Of a stretch of 64,000 bases of DNA, positions 8,198 to 16,216 are shown in pieces. The stretch covers positions 155,294 to 219,293 of the forward strand of contig NZ_FNYE01000012.1 in NCBI RefSeq assembly GCF_900108945.1, given 5' to 3'. The notes beneath the pieces were generated by a model that was given only the letters and a program-made list of their open reading frames with translations, made no database searches and was not told the DNA's origin. How positions within the stretch are numbered: position 1 is the stretch's first letter; each line of letters starts with the position of its first letter. Source of the stretch: Paraburkholderia diazotrophica (lineage in GTDB: Bacteria; Pseudomonadota; Gammaproteobacteria; Burkholderiales; Burkholderiaceae). A program made the position numbers and the translations under genes.

Positions 8198-9229
8198 ATG
8201 CAACATTTCGCGTCGGACAACTACGCCGGCATCTGCCCCGAGGCGCTCGAAGCGCTGATCGCCGCCAACAACAGCGGCCACGAGCCGGCCTACGGCGACG
8301 ACTCATGGACACAGCAGGTCTGCGACCGCCTGCGCAACCTGTTCCAGACCGACTGCGAAGTGTTCTTCGTCTTCAACGGCACGGCGGCGAACTCGCTGGC
8401 GCTCGCGTCGCTGTGCCAGTCGTATCACTCGGTGATCTGCCACGAACTCGCGCACATCGAAACCGACGAATGCGGCGGCCCCGAGTTCTTCTCGAACGGC
8501 TCGAAGTTGCTGACGGCGCCGGGCATCGGCGGCAAGCTCACGCCGGACGCGATCGAAGCCGTCATCACGCGCCGCGCCGACATCCACTATCCGAAGCCCA
8601 AGGTGGTCACGCTCACGCAATCGACGGAAGTGGGCACCGTCTACAGCGTCGAGGAAATCCGCGCGATCGCGGCGATTGCGAAACGCCGTCATCTGAAGGT
8701 TCACATGGACGGCGCGCGCTTCGCGAATGCGGTCGCGGCGCTCGACGTGCATCCGTGCGAGATCACGTGGCGCGCGGGCGTCGACGTGCTGTGCTTCGGC
8801 GGGACGAAGAACGGCTTGCCCGTCGGGGAGGCGGTCGTGTTCTTCGACCGCGCGCTCGCCGACGATTTCGCGTATCGCCTGAAGCAGGCAGGCCAGCTCG
8901 CGTCGAAGATGCGCTTCATTTCCGCGCCGTGGCTCGGCCTGCTCGACAACGACGTCTGGCTGCGCAACGCGCGTCACGCGAATGCAATGGCGAAGCTGAT
9001 GGAATCGCGGCTCGCGGAGATTCCGGGCGTGAGCATCATGTTCCCGACGGAATCGAATGCGGTGTTCGCGCAATTGCCGCCGCACGCCGCGAAGGCGATG
9101 CGCGCGAGCGGCTGGAAGTTCTACGAGTTCATCGGCGCGGGCGGCTGCCGGCTGATGTGCGCGTGGGACACGCAACCCGAGACCGTCGAGCGCTTCGCCG
9201 CCGATGTCCGCGCGCTGTGTGCGGCGTGA
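8198..9229 (+). CDS. ltaE: Low-specificity L-threonine aldolase
   Basis: 343-residue PLP enzyme that cleaves L-threonine or L-allo-threonine to glycine and acetaldehyde. It starts QHFASDNYAGICPEALEAL, typical of the Pseudomonas-type bacterial branch. The N-terminal AYGDDSWTQ, the FVFNGTAANSLAL turn, HMDGARFANA (PLP-ring aspartate) and FGGTKNG with the Schiff-base lysine (Lys204) are all present. Fold-type I aminotransferase superfamily, length normal. It is a single gene upstream of the alcohol dehydrogenase cluster, with a 208-base gap between them. A TAAAAT at 8141-8146 could be a -10 element but lacks a clear -35. Confidence 0.92.
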   Translation: MQHFASDNYAGICPEALEALIAANNSGHEPAYGDDSWTQQVCDRLRNLFQTDCEVFFVFNGTAANSLALASLCQSYHSVICHELAHIETDECGGPEFFSNGSKLLTAPGIGGKLTPDAIEAVITRRADIHYPKPKVVTLTQSTEVGTVYSVEEIRAIAAIAKRRHLKVHMDGARFANAVAALDVHPCEITWRAGVDVLCFGGTKNGLPVGEAVVFFDRALADDFAYRLKQAGQLASKMRFISAPWLGLLDNDVWLRNARHANAMAKLMESRLAEIPGVSIMFPTESNAVFAQLPPHAAKAMRASGWKFYEFIGAGGCRLMCAWDTQPETVERFAADVRALCAA

Positions 9230-9437
9230 GCGGGGCGCGTCGGGCATTCGCGGCATGCGCGTGAACCCCGCCCTATGCAAGCGCGACCCGGAGCCCGAAT
9301 CGAACTTCGCAGACGGGACGAACGGCTGATTGCGGCAACAGGCAGGCACCCGTCGCCGCGCTGATCGTAGTCACACGCAGCGGCTTCGCTGGAACACAGC
9401 GCCGCTTCATCTTCGATAACAAAGGAGACACATCGAC

Positions 9438-10586
9438 ATGGCCTACATCTACTATCTGACGCACATTCATCTCGGCTACGACGCACTCGCGCAGTTGCCT
9501 GCCGAGTGCGAGCGCTCGGGCATCAAACGGCCGCTCGTGGTGACGGACAAGGGCGTGATGGCGGCGGGCGTCGCGCAGCAGGCGATCGACGCGCTGAAGC
9601 TCTCTCACGTGCCCGTCTTCGACGACACGCCGTCGAACCCGACGGAAGCGATGGTGATGGCGGCCGCGCAGCGTTATCGCGACGAAGGTTGCGACGGACT
9701 GGTCGCGATCGGCGGCGGCTCGTCGATCGATCTCGCGAAAGGCGTCGCGATCATGGCGACGCATCCGGGCACGATGACGGAATACGCAACCATCGAAGGC
9801 GGCAGCAACCGGATCACCGACAACGCCGCGCCGCTGATCGCAGTGCCGACCACGGCGGGCACGGGCAGCGAAGTGGCGCGTGGCGCGATCGTAATTCTGA
9901 ACGACGGGCGCAAGCTCGGCTTTCACTCATGGCATCTGCTGCCGAAGGCGGCCATCTGCGATCCCGGCCTGACGCTCGGCCTGCCCGCGACGCTGACGGC
10001 CGCGACGGGGATGGACGCGATCGCGCATTGCATCGAGACGTTTCTCGCACCGTCGTTCAATCCGCCCGCCGACGGCATCGCGCTCGACGGGCTGGAGCGC
10101 GCGTGGGCGAACATCGAGCTCGCGACGCACGACGGCCAGAACCGCGACGCGCGCCTTCATATGATGAGCGCGTCGATGCAGGGCGCGATGGCCTTCCAGA
10201 AGGGACTCGGCTGCGTGCACTCGCTGTCGCATCCGCTTGGCGGCGTGCCTGTGAACGGGCGCACGTCGCTGCATCACGGTACGCTGAACGCGGTCGTGTT
10301 GCCCGCCGTGCTGCGCTTCAACGAAAGCGCGGAGACGGTCATCGCGAATCGACGCTATGCGCGGATGCGGCGCGTGATGAACCTGCCGGACAATGCCGAT
10401 CTCGCACAGGCGTTGCATGACATGACGGCGCGTCTCGGGCTGCCGACGGGTCTCAGGCAAATGGGCGTCGACGAAAGCGTGTTCGACAAGGTGATCAAGG
10501 GCGCGCTCGCCGATCATTGCCACAAGACGAACCCGCGGGAAGCGACAGCCGACGACTATCGCCGGATGCTGACCGAGTCGATGTAA
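9438..10586 (+). CDS. Iron-containing alcohol dehydrogenase
   Basis: 382-residue group III (Fe-dependent) alcohol dehydrogenase. The NAD(P)-binding motif GGGSSIDLAKG begins near residue 92; PTTAGTGSE is present; metal-ligand region includes CDPGLTL, GMDAIAHCIE, GCVHSLSHPLGG and SLHHGTLN. AAAGGAGACA precedes the ATG at 9438. It starts a run of six same-strand genes with very short spacings that encodes a thioesterase and a Liv-type ABC importer, so the enzyme probably oxidises or reduces an alcohol/aldehyde related to the imported compound. The substrate is not evident from sequence. Confidence 0.92.
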   Translation: MAYIYYLTHIHLGYDALAQLPAECERSGIKRPLVVTDKGVMAAGVAQQAIDALKLSHVPVFDDTPSNPTEAMVMAAAQRYRDEGCDGLVAIGGGSSIDLAKGVAIMATHPGTMTEYATIEGGSNRITDNAAPLIAVPTTAGTGSEVARGAIVILNDGRKLGFHSWHLLPKAAICDPGLTLGLPATLTAATGMDAIAHCIETFLAPSFNPPADGIALDGLERAWANIELATHDGQNRDARLHMMSASMQGAMAFQKGLGCVHSLSHPLGGVPVNGRTSLHHGTLNAVVLPAVLRFNESAETVIANRRYARMRRVMNLPDNADLAQALHDMTARLGLPTGLRQMGVDESVFDKVIKGALADHCHKTNPREATADDYRRMLTESM

Positions 10587-10616
10587 GCGCGCCCCTTTAC
10601 GCCTGAAGCACACGAC

Positions 10617-11087
10617 ATGAACAAACCGGCTCCCGCGGCGCGCGCCGCCTATCCGCACTTCCTCGCCATCGGCACGCGCTGGATGGACAACGACGTCTAC
10701 GGTCACGTGAACAACGTCGTCTACTACAGCTACTTCGATACCGTCGTGAACGAGTATCTGATCCGCGCGGGCGCGCTCGATATCGAGCACAGCACGACGA
10801 TCGGGCTCGTAGTCGAGACGCAGTGCAACTACTTCGCGCCGCTCGCGTTTCCGGATCGCATCGACGCGGGACTGCGCGTCGTGCGCCTCGGCACATCGAG
10901 CGTGCGCTATGAAGTGGGTCTCTTCAGGGAAGGCGACGACGCGCCCGCCGCGCAAGGTCATTTCGTGCACGTCTACGTGGATCGCGAAACGCGTCGTCCC
11001 GTCGCGCTGCCCGACAGGCTGCGCGCCGCGCTCGAACCGCTCGTCGTGCCGGACGCGCCCGTCGTGCATCACGCGCAGGCGGACTGA
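10617..11087 (+). CDS. Hotdog-fold acyl-CoA thioesterase (4HBT/YbgC type)
   Basis: 156-residue single hotdog domain of the 4-hydroxybenzoyl-CoA thioesterase/YbgC superfamily. The active-site loop reads WMDNDVYGHVNNVVYYSYFDTVV, with the characteristic D-x-x-GHVNN arrangement. Such enzymes hydrolyse acyl- or aroyl-CoA to the free acid and CoA in the cytoplasm. It sits 30 bases after the iron alcohol dehydrogenase and 3 bases before the LivH-type permease, which points to a shared catabolic or detoxifying role. Substrate chain or ring type cannot be called. Confidence 0.87.
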   Translation: MNKPAPAARAAYPHFLAIGTRWMDNDVYGHVNNVVYYSYFDTVVNEYLIRAGALDIEHSTTIGLVVETQCNYFAPLAFPDRIDAGLRVVRLGTSSVRYEVGLFREGDDAPAAQGHFVHVYVDRETRRPVALPDRLRAALEPLVVPDAPVVHHAQAD

Positions 11088-11090
11088 CGC

Positions 11091-12050
11091 GTGCAGTCGT
11101 TCGTCATCGATGCGCTGAACGGCGTCAGCTACGGGCTGCTGCTGTTCATGCTGTCGGCGGGGCTGACGCTGATCTTCAGCATGCTCGGCGTGCTGAACTT
11201 CGCGCACGCGAGCTTCTACATGCTGGGCGCGTATGTCGGCTTTTCCGTCGCGGCGCGCGCGGGATTCTGGTGGGCGCTCGTCGTGGCGCCGTTCGTCGTC
11301 GGGCTGATGGGCGCGGCGCTCGAACGCTGGCTGCTGCGGCGCGTGCGGCCCCACGGACATCTCGCGGAACTGCTGTTGACCTTCGGCGCGGCGTATCTGA
11401 TCGGCGAAGGCGTGAAGCTCGTGTGGGGCTTGCAGGCGTTGAGCGCCGTCGTGCCCAGAGCGCTCGATGGCCCTCTGTTCGACGCGTACGGCATTGCGTT
11501 CTCGCGTTATCGCGCGTTCATGATGGCGGTGGCCATCGCGATGCTCGTCGCGTTGCATGCGGTGCTGCGCGTGTCGAAGGCGGGGCTCGTCGTGCGCGCG
11601 GCGCTCACGCATCCCGATGCCGTCGAAGCGCTCGGGCACGACGTGCCGCGCGTATTCACCGGCGTGTTCGCGGCGGGCACCGCGCTCGCGGCGCTGGCGG
11701 GCGTGATCGGCGCGCCGCTCTTCGTGCTCGAACCGGCGATGGCCGAATCGGTGGGCTCGATCGTGTTCGTCGTCGTGGTGATCGGCGGACTCGGTTCGCT
11801 GGGTGGCGCGCTCGTCGCGTCGCTCGTGATCGGGTGCGTGCAGACCGTGGCCGTCGCGAGCGATCTTTCGGTCGGCGATCTGTTCGGCGTGCTGCCTGGC
11901 CTCCCGGGCGACGGCGACCGCATGCTGCCCGCCGCGTGGAGCGCGCTGACGCTCGCGCAACTTGCGCCGCTCGTGCCGTATCTGTTGCTCGTCGCGATGC
12001 TCGCTGTGCGCTCGCGCGGACTCTTCGGACAGCGCGAAGACGATGCTTAA
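11091..12050 (+). CDS. Branched-chain amino acid-type ABC permease (LivH family)
   Basis: 319-residue inner-membrane permease of the LivH family. It begins (GTG start at 11091) QSFVIDALNGVSYGLLLFMLSAGLTLIFSMLGVLNFAHASFYMLGAYVG, the classic LivH N-terminus, and contains the FVVVVIGGLGSLGGALVAS coupling region near the C-terminus. About eight membrane segments. Its stop overlaps the next permease start by eight bases, so the two are translationally coupled. LivH-type importers carry branched-chain amino acids, but also amides, urea and aromatic acids, and the neighbours here (alcohol dehydrogenase, thioesterase) favour a non-amino-acid substrate. Confidence 0.9.
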   Translation: MQSFVIDALNGVSYGLLLFMLSAGLTLIFSMLGVLNFAHASFYMLGAYVGFSVAARAGFWWALVVAPFVVGLMGAALERWLLRRVRPHGHLAELLLTFGAAYLIGEGVKLVWGLQALSAVVPRALDGPLFDAYGIAFSRYRAFMMAVAIAMLVALHAVLRVSKAGLVVRAALTHPDAVEALGHDVPRVFTGVFAAGTALAALAGVIGAPLFVLEPAMAESVGSIVFVVVVIGGLGSLGGALVASLVIGCVQTVAVASDLSVGDLFGVLPGLPGDGDRMLPAAWSALTLAQLAPLVPYLLLVAMLAVRSRGLFGQREDDA

Positions 12051-13293
12051 CGCCCACGATGCGCCGCCTTCTTCTCCGCGCGTGCAGCGATGGCGCGTCG
12101 TCGTGCCGTGGGCCGCGCTCGGGTTGCTGCTCGTCGTGCCGCCTTGCGTGTCGACGCAGAGCTGGCTCGTCGCGTGGCTCGCGCAGACCGCGTCGATGAT
12201 CGTGTTCGCGCTGTCGTACAACATGCTGCTCGGCGGCGCGGGGCTGCTTTCGTTCGGGCATGCGGCATCGTCGGGCATCGGCGCGCTGATTGCGGCGCAT
12301 CTGTTCAATCGGATCGGCTTGCCCTTGCCGCTGTTGCCGTTGCTGGGCGGCATTGGCGGCGCGCTGTTCGGCGCGCTGTACGGACTTGTCGCGACGCGCC
12401 GAGCAGGTACCACGTTCGCGATGATCACGCTCGGCATCGGCGAACTCGTCGCGGCTGCCGCGTGGACGTTGCCGGACTGGTTCGGCGGCGAAGCAGGCGT
12501 CGCGATCGATCGCACGGCAGGTGTCGCCGTGCCGGGCTTCACGTTCGGCCCCGCGCGCGAAGCGTATGCGCTCATTGCGCTATGGTGCGCGCTGTCCGTG
12601 CTCGCGATGGTCGCGCTGTCGCGCGCGCCGTTCATGCGGCTCGCGCATGCCGTGCGCGACAACCCGGTGCGCGCGGCGGCCATCGGCTGCTTTCCGAGGC
12701 GCGTGCGTTACGAGGTCGTCGTGTGGTCGTCGTTTTTTGCAGGCATCGCGGGCACGCTGGGGCTGATCAATGTCGAGCTGGTGTCGACGGAAAGCGTCGG
12801 CATGTTGCGTTCGGGCTCGGTGCTGATCGCAACGGTGATCGGCGGCAGCGGTGCTTTTTTCGGGCCTGTCGCGGGTGCTGTCGTGCTGACGTTTTTCAGC
12901 GTCGTCGTCGCGAGCGCGACACGTGCGTGGCTCCTGTATCTCGGGCTGTTCTTCATCGTCGTCGTGATGGCTTCGCCCGATGGCATCGCCGGACGGCTGC
13001 AGCGCCAGGCGGCCCGTTTCGCACGCGACGGCTGGCGCGCGTCGCTGCCGTCCCTCGTCCTGCGAATGGCGAGCGCATGCGCGTGGTCGCTTGCGCTCGT
13101 GCTGTGCGTGCAACGGGCTTACGCGCGACGCTTCGGCACCGAAGAACAGGCAGCGTTCGTCTCGACGATCGACATCACGTGGCTGGCAATCGGTGTACTG
13201 GGCCTCGCTGCACTCGGCTGGCTCGCGACGAACATCGCGCAGCGCTTCGAAAGAAGGCTTCCTGCCGATGCGCGCTCAGGAGTCCGCGCATGA
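12043..13293 (+). CDS. Branched-chain amino acid-type ABC permease (LivM family) with C-terminal extension
   Basis: 416-residue partner permease of the LivM family. Signature stretches are ALSYNMLLGGAGLLSFGHAA, GTTFAMITLGIGEL, AVRDNPVRAAAIG and VIGGSGAFFGPVAGA. The usual protein ends soon after the last of these. Here about 85 further residues follow, with two more probable membrane segments (LRMASACAWSLALVLCV and DITWLAIGVLGLAALGWLA). The ATG at 12043 overlaps the LivH stop by eight bases; longer frames from 11962 run inside livH and are rejected. Its own stop overlaps the LivG start (ATGA). Confidence 0.88.
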   Translation: MLNAHDAPPSSPRVQRWRVVVPWAALGLLLVVPPCVSTQSWLVAWLAQTASMIVFALSYNMLLGGAGLLSFGHAASSGIGALIAAHLFNRIGLPLPLLPLLGGIGGALFGALYGLVATRRAGTTFAMITLGIGELVAAAAWTLPDWFGGEAGVAIDRTAGVAVPGFTFGPAREAYALIALWCALSVLAMVALSRAPFMRLAHAVRDNPVRAAAIGCFPRRVRYEVVVWSSFFAGIAGTLGLINVELVSTESVGMLRSGSVLIATVIGGSGAFFGPVAGAVVLTFFSVVVASATRAWLLYLGLFFIVVVMASPDGIAGRLQRQAARFARDGWRASLPSLVLRMASACAWSLALVLCVQRAYARRFGTEEQAAFVSTIDITWLAIGVLGLAALGWLATNIAQRFERRLPADARSGVRA

Positions 13294-14051
13294 TTCCCGC
13301 GATTGCGGTGCGCGGCATCGAAAAGCGCTTCGGCGCGACTCGTATTTTGCGCGGCGTCGATCTGTCGATCGAACCGCACGAACGTCATGCGCTGATCGGG
13401 CCGAACGGCGCGGGCAAATCGACGCTCTTCAATCTGATCGCGGGCGCAAAGCGGCCGAGCGCGGGGCGCATCGAACTCTACGGCGCCGACATCACGCGTC
13501 TCGCGCCCGCAGCGATTTGCCGGCGCGGCCTCGCGCGCAGTTTCCAGACGACGAGTTTCTTCGCGAAGCTCAGCGTGTTCGACAATCTGCGCTGCGCCGC
13601 GCAGATCGCGAATCGCGACCGCGCGCGCTGGTGGCAGCGCTTCACCGTCACGCGCGCCGCCGATGCACACGCCGAAGAAGTGCTCGATGCCGTCGGGCTT
13701 GGCGCGCGGCGCGACGTGATCGCGGGCACGCTGAGCTACGCGGAGCAGCGCGCGCTCGATCTCGGGCTTGCGCTCGCGAGCGGCGCACACACGTTGCTGC
13801 TCGACGAACCGACGGCGGGCATGAACCGCGCGGAGGCAGCGCGCGCGGTCGAACTGATCCGTGTGGCGACGGCGGGCCGCACGCTGCTGATGGTCGAGCA
13901 TGACATGGACGTCGTGTTCGGACTCGCGGATCGCGTCAGCGTGCTCGTGCAAGGGCAGGTGATCGCGACGGGTACGCCGGATGCGATCCGCGCCGATCCC
14001 GCCGTGCAGGCCGCGTACCTCGGCCACGCGCTGCCAGGAGACGCGCGATGA
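13290..14051 (+). CDS. ABC transporter ATPase (LivG family)
   Basis: 253-residue cytoplasmic ATPase of the LivG family. Walker A GPNGAGKST, Q-loop region RSFQTTSFFAKLSVFDNL, signature LSYAEQ (LivG usually LSYGEQ), Walker B HTLLLDEPTAGM and the H-loop MVEHDMDVVF are complete. Start ATG at 13290 is within the ATGA overlap with livM and is preceded by CAGGAG. It pairs with the LivF-type ATPase that starts four bases before its own end. All catalytic motifs are intact in this subunit, in contrast to its partner. Confidence 0.92.
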   Translation: MIPAIAVRGIEKRFGATRILRGVDLSIEPHERHALIGPNGAGKSTLFNLIAGAKRPSAGRIELYGADITRLAPAAICRRGLARSFQTTSFFAKLSVFDNLRCAAQIANRDRARWWQRFTVTRAADAHAEEVLDAVGLGARRDVIAGTLSYAEQRALDLGLALASGAHTLLLDEPTAGMNRAEAARAVELIRVATAGRTLLMVEHDMDVVFGLADRVSVLVQGQVIATGTPDAIRADPAVQAAYLGHALPGDAR

Positions 14052-14761
14052 CCGCGTTGCTGGCGATGCGCGATCTGTGCGCGTGGTATGGCGCGAGTCA
14101 GGTGCTGCACGGCGTGAACCTGCATATCGAAGCGGGCGAGGCCGTCGCGCTCGCGGGCCGCAACGGCTCGGGCCGCTCGACGCTCGCGAAGGCGATCATG
14201 GGCTTCGTGCGCACGCGGGGCGTAATCGAGTTCGCGGGCCGATCGCTCACGGGACGGCGCGCGTTCGAAATCGCGCGGCTCGGCATCGGCTACGTGCCCG
14301 AGCAACGCGACGTGTTTCCGACGCTCTCCGTGCGCGAGAATCTGCAACTCGGCCTGAAGCCGCGCGGCATGCGGCGCGCGCCGCGCGTCACGCTCGACGA
14401 TGCCTTTGCGCTGTTTCCCGCGTTGCGCGAACGTGCGCGGACGAAGGCGGGCGCGCTGTCGGGCGGCGAGCAGCAGATGCTGTCGGTTGCGCGCGCATTG
14501 CTTGGCGATCCCGATCTCGTTGTGATCGACGAGCCGACGGAAGGGCTCGCGGGCCAGGTCGTCGAGCAGCTTGCGGCCGCATTGAAGCTGTTGCGCGAGC
14601 GCGGCGTCGCGATGTTGCTGATCGAGCAGCGGCTCGTAATCGCCGACCGGCTCGCGAGCCGCGTCGCCGTGATGGGGCATGGCGAAATTGTGTTCGACGG
14701 GCCGCTCGATCTGTTTCGCCATCGCCCCGATGTGATGCACGAATGGCTGGGCGTGGGCTGA
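14048..14761 (+). CDS. ABC transporter ATPase (LivF family) with Arg in Walker A
   Basis: 237-residue ATPase of the LivF family, the second nucleotide-binding subunit of the Liv-type importer. Motifs: AGRNGSGRST (Walker A), YVPEQRDVFPTLSVRENL (Q-loop region), LSGGEQQML (signature), LVVIDEPTEGL (Walker B) and LLIEQ. The Walker A lysine that contacts ATP phosphates is replaced by Arg43, read directly from the CGC codon. The ATG at 14048 overlaps the livG stop. This is the last gene of the cluster: no periplasmic binding protein gene follows or precedes, so the importer must borrow one encoded elsewhere. Confidence 0.9.
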   Translation: MTALLAMRDLCAWYGASQVLHGVNLHIEAGEAVALAGRNGSGRSTLAKAIMGFVRTRGVIEFAGRSLTGRRAFEIARLGIGYVPEQRDVFPTLSVRENLQLGLKPRGMRRAPRVTLDDAFALFPALRERARTKAGALSGGEQQMLSVARALLGDPDLVVIDEPTEGLAGQVVEQLAAALKLLRERGVAMLLIEQRLVIADRLASRVAVMGHGEIVFDGPLDLFRHRPDVMHEWLGVG

Positions 14762-14976
14762 GCGCGTACTTTTCCTGTTTGACTCAAACGATCATGGCTG
14801 CGCAAAAGGACCTTATGCGACGCCGTGCGGCCGATCTATTGCGTTGATCACACGCGCTCGCGTTTGGCGAGCGTCCTTCAGAGATCTTGTCGGCAGCGCG
14901 CGGACAAAGTCGATCGTCAAAGGCGCATCGCCGAACGAGAAGACGTGATCGATGATAGATGCGCGCCTCGCGCCGC

Positions 14977-15025
14977 ACAGGACACCTTCTACGCGATGCG
15001 GCTACAAATGCGGGTGGTGTCCTGT
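14977..15025. repeat. 10-bp inverted repeat with 29-base spacer
   Basis: ACAGGACACC at 14977-14986 and its exact complement GGTGTCCTGT at 15016-15025. It could fold as a hairpin, but there is no T-run for a terminator. Confidence 0.6.
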
Positions 15026-15230
15026 ACGACGCAGCAACCTGATTCACTACCGACATGCGGCGCTGAGGCGTTCGATACCCTTAGCCGTGCCATATGTGCG
15101 TGAAGCGGGTGAGGCGCTTAGGGAGTGCGTTGGCAACGAACACAAGCCAGCACACAGCTGCGCGAAGGATGGGGGCGTAGAGAGCCCGGGGGTAATACGG
15201 AGCACTGGCGGTGTGAGCGGCTTTCTTCTG

Positions 15231-15264
15231 CCTACTCTTCTTTGCCGCGGCAAAGAAGAGTAGG
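15231..15264. repeat. 34-bp perfect palindrome, probable dispersed hairpin element
   Basis: CCTACTCTTCTTTGCCG followed directly by its exact complement. I recall closely similar CTACTTTTCTTTGCC-type hairpins followed by a TGCCGCCCCGCACA-like stretch as common intergenic repeats in Paraburkholderia genomes; here the palindrome is likewise followed by TGCTGCCGCCCCGCACA. Function unknown; may act as a bidirectional transcription or mRNA-stability signal. Confidence 0.75.
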
Positions 15265-15310
15265 TGCTGCCGCCCCGCACAAGGCCAACGCTAGCGCCGC
15301 GAGGCGCATA

Positions 15311-15392
15311 CGCGGATGCCAGCGGCACGCCACAAAGACCAAGACAATAGCCGTCGCAGACAAAAACCGCATCGCGGATGCCAGCGGCACGC
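15311..15392. repeat. 20-bp direct repeat, two exact copies
   Basis: CGCGGATGCCAGCGGCACGC at 15311-15330 and again at 15373-15392, 62 bases apart. Just downstream of the 34-bp palindrome and next to the iolB stop. Confidence 0.88.
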
Positions 15393-15409
15393 TAAAAACA
15401 CCAAAACCA

Positions 15410-16216
15410 TCACCCCTTCGAATCCCTCTCCACGATCCACTCATGCTTCGGATCGTTCTTGAAGTGCCACGTGCGCGTCGGTCCCGCCATCACATTCAGA
15501 TAGTACGAGTCGTACCCATACGGCACCACGACGGGATGATAGCCGCGCGGCACCATTACGACATCGTGATCCTCGACGGCGAGCGATTCGTCGATATCGC
15601 GCTCGTCCGTATACACGCGCTGAAACGCAAATCCTTGCGGCGGATTGAGCCGATGATAGTACGTCTCTTCGAGCGAGCTTTCCGTCGGTATGTTGTCGGT
15701 GTCGTGCTTGTGCGGCGGATAGCTCGACGAGTGGCCTCCCGGTGTGCGCACTTCGACGATGAGCAGCGACTCCGCTGGCTCTGTCTGCGGAAGAATGTCG
15801 CACACGTAGCGCGTATTCGCGCCCTTGCCGCGCACCGAGCGCTTCATCTGCGAAGGCTCGATCAGGCGCGCAGGGTAGTCGCCCTTCGCGGGCGCGCTGG
15901 CGACGCCGACTTCGGCATGCCGGTTCGCGCGTATCGTCGCGCGCGTGTTGGGCGGCAGATAGACGGCGACGGGTGCGCTGTCTTCGAACACGCTATCGCG
16001 CGAGCCAAGCCCCGTCCATGTCTGCGCATCCGTTTCGACATCGACGGCGCCCGCCATCACGACGATGCACACTTCGCGCGACGCTTCGAGCACGTGCACG
16101 ACTTCATTCGGCTCCATCCGGTACGCGGCGAAGCCGACGTATTTCCAGCCCGCCGTATCGGGCGTGACGCGCGCGATCGTCTGACCTTCGCGCTGTGCTT
16201 TCACGAGCAAACTCAT
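15410..16216 (-). CDS. iolB: 5-deoxy-glucuronate isomerase
   Basis: 268-residue IolB, a bicupin metal enzyme that converts 5-deoxy-D-glucuronate to 5-dehydro-2-deoxy-D-gluconate in the myo-inositol pathway. The metal-binding cupin motif is seen in PPHKHDTDN, E (ESSLEETYYHRLNPPQGFAFQRVYT) and the late MVPRGYHPVVVPYGYDSYYLNVMAGP, all typical. The ATG at 16216 overlaps the iolE stop (ATGA), which fixes the start; a longer open frame to 16495 runs inside iolE. It is the last gene of the minus-strand inositol operon. Confidence 0.95.
   Translation of the reverse strand: MSLLVKAQREGQTIARVTPDTAGWKYVGFAAYRMEPNEVVHVLEASREVCIVVMAGAVDVETDAQTWTGLGSRDSVFEDSAPVAVYLPPNTRATIRANRHAEVGVASAPAKGDYPARLIEPSQMKRSVRGKGANTRYVCDILPQTEPAESLLIVEVRTPGGHSSSYPPHKHDTDNIPTESSLEETYYHRLNPPQGFAFQRVYTDERDIDESLAVEDHDVVMVPRGYHPVVVPYGYDSYYLNVMAGPTRTWHFKNDPKHEWIVERDSKG

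Larger units (their letters stand above)
14762..15409. other. 648-base noncoding gap with repeat elements
   Basis: No supported gene. It separates the Liv-type cluster from the end of iolB. It holds a 10-bp inverted repeat (14977-14986 with 15016-15025), a 34-bp perfect palindrome (15231-15264) and a 20-bp direct repeat (15311-15330 and 15373-15392). It looks like a repeat-rich junction between two catabolic clusters. Confidence 0.75.

Noticed and set aside
9927..12683. 918-codon open frame on the minus strand
   Set aside because: Antisense to the intact Fe-ADH, thioesterase and Liv permease genes; low-complexity Arg/His-rich translation with no motif. A by-product of G/C third positions.
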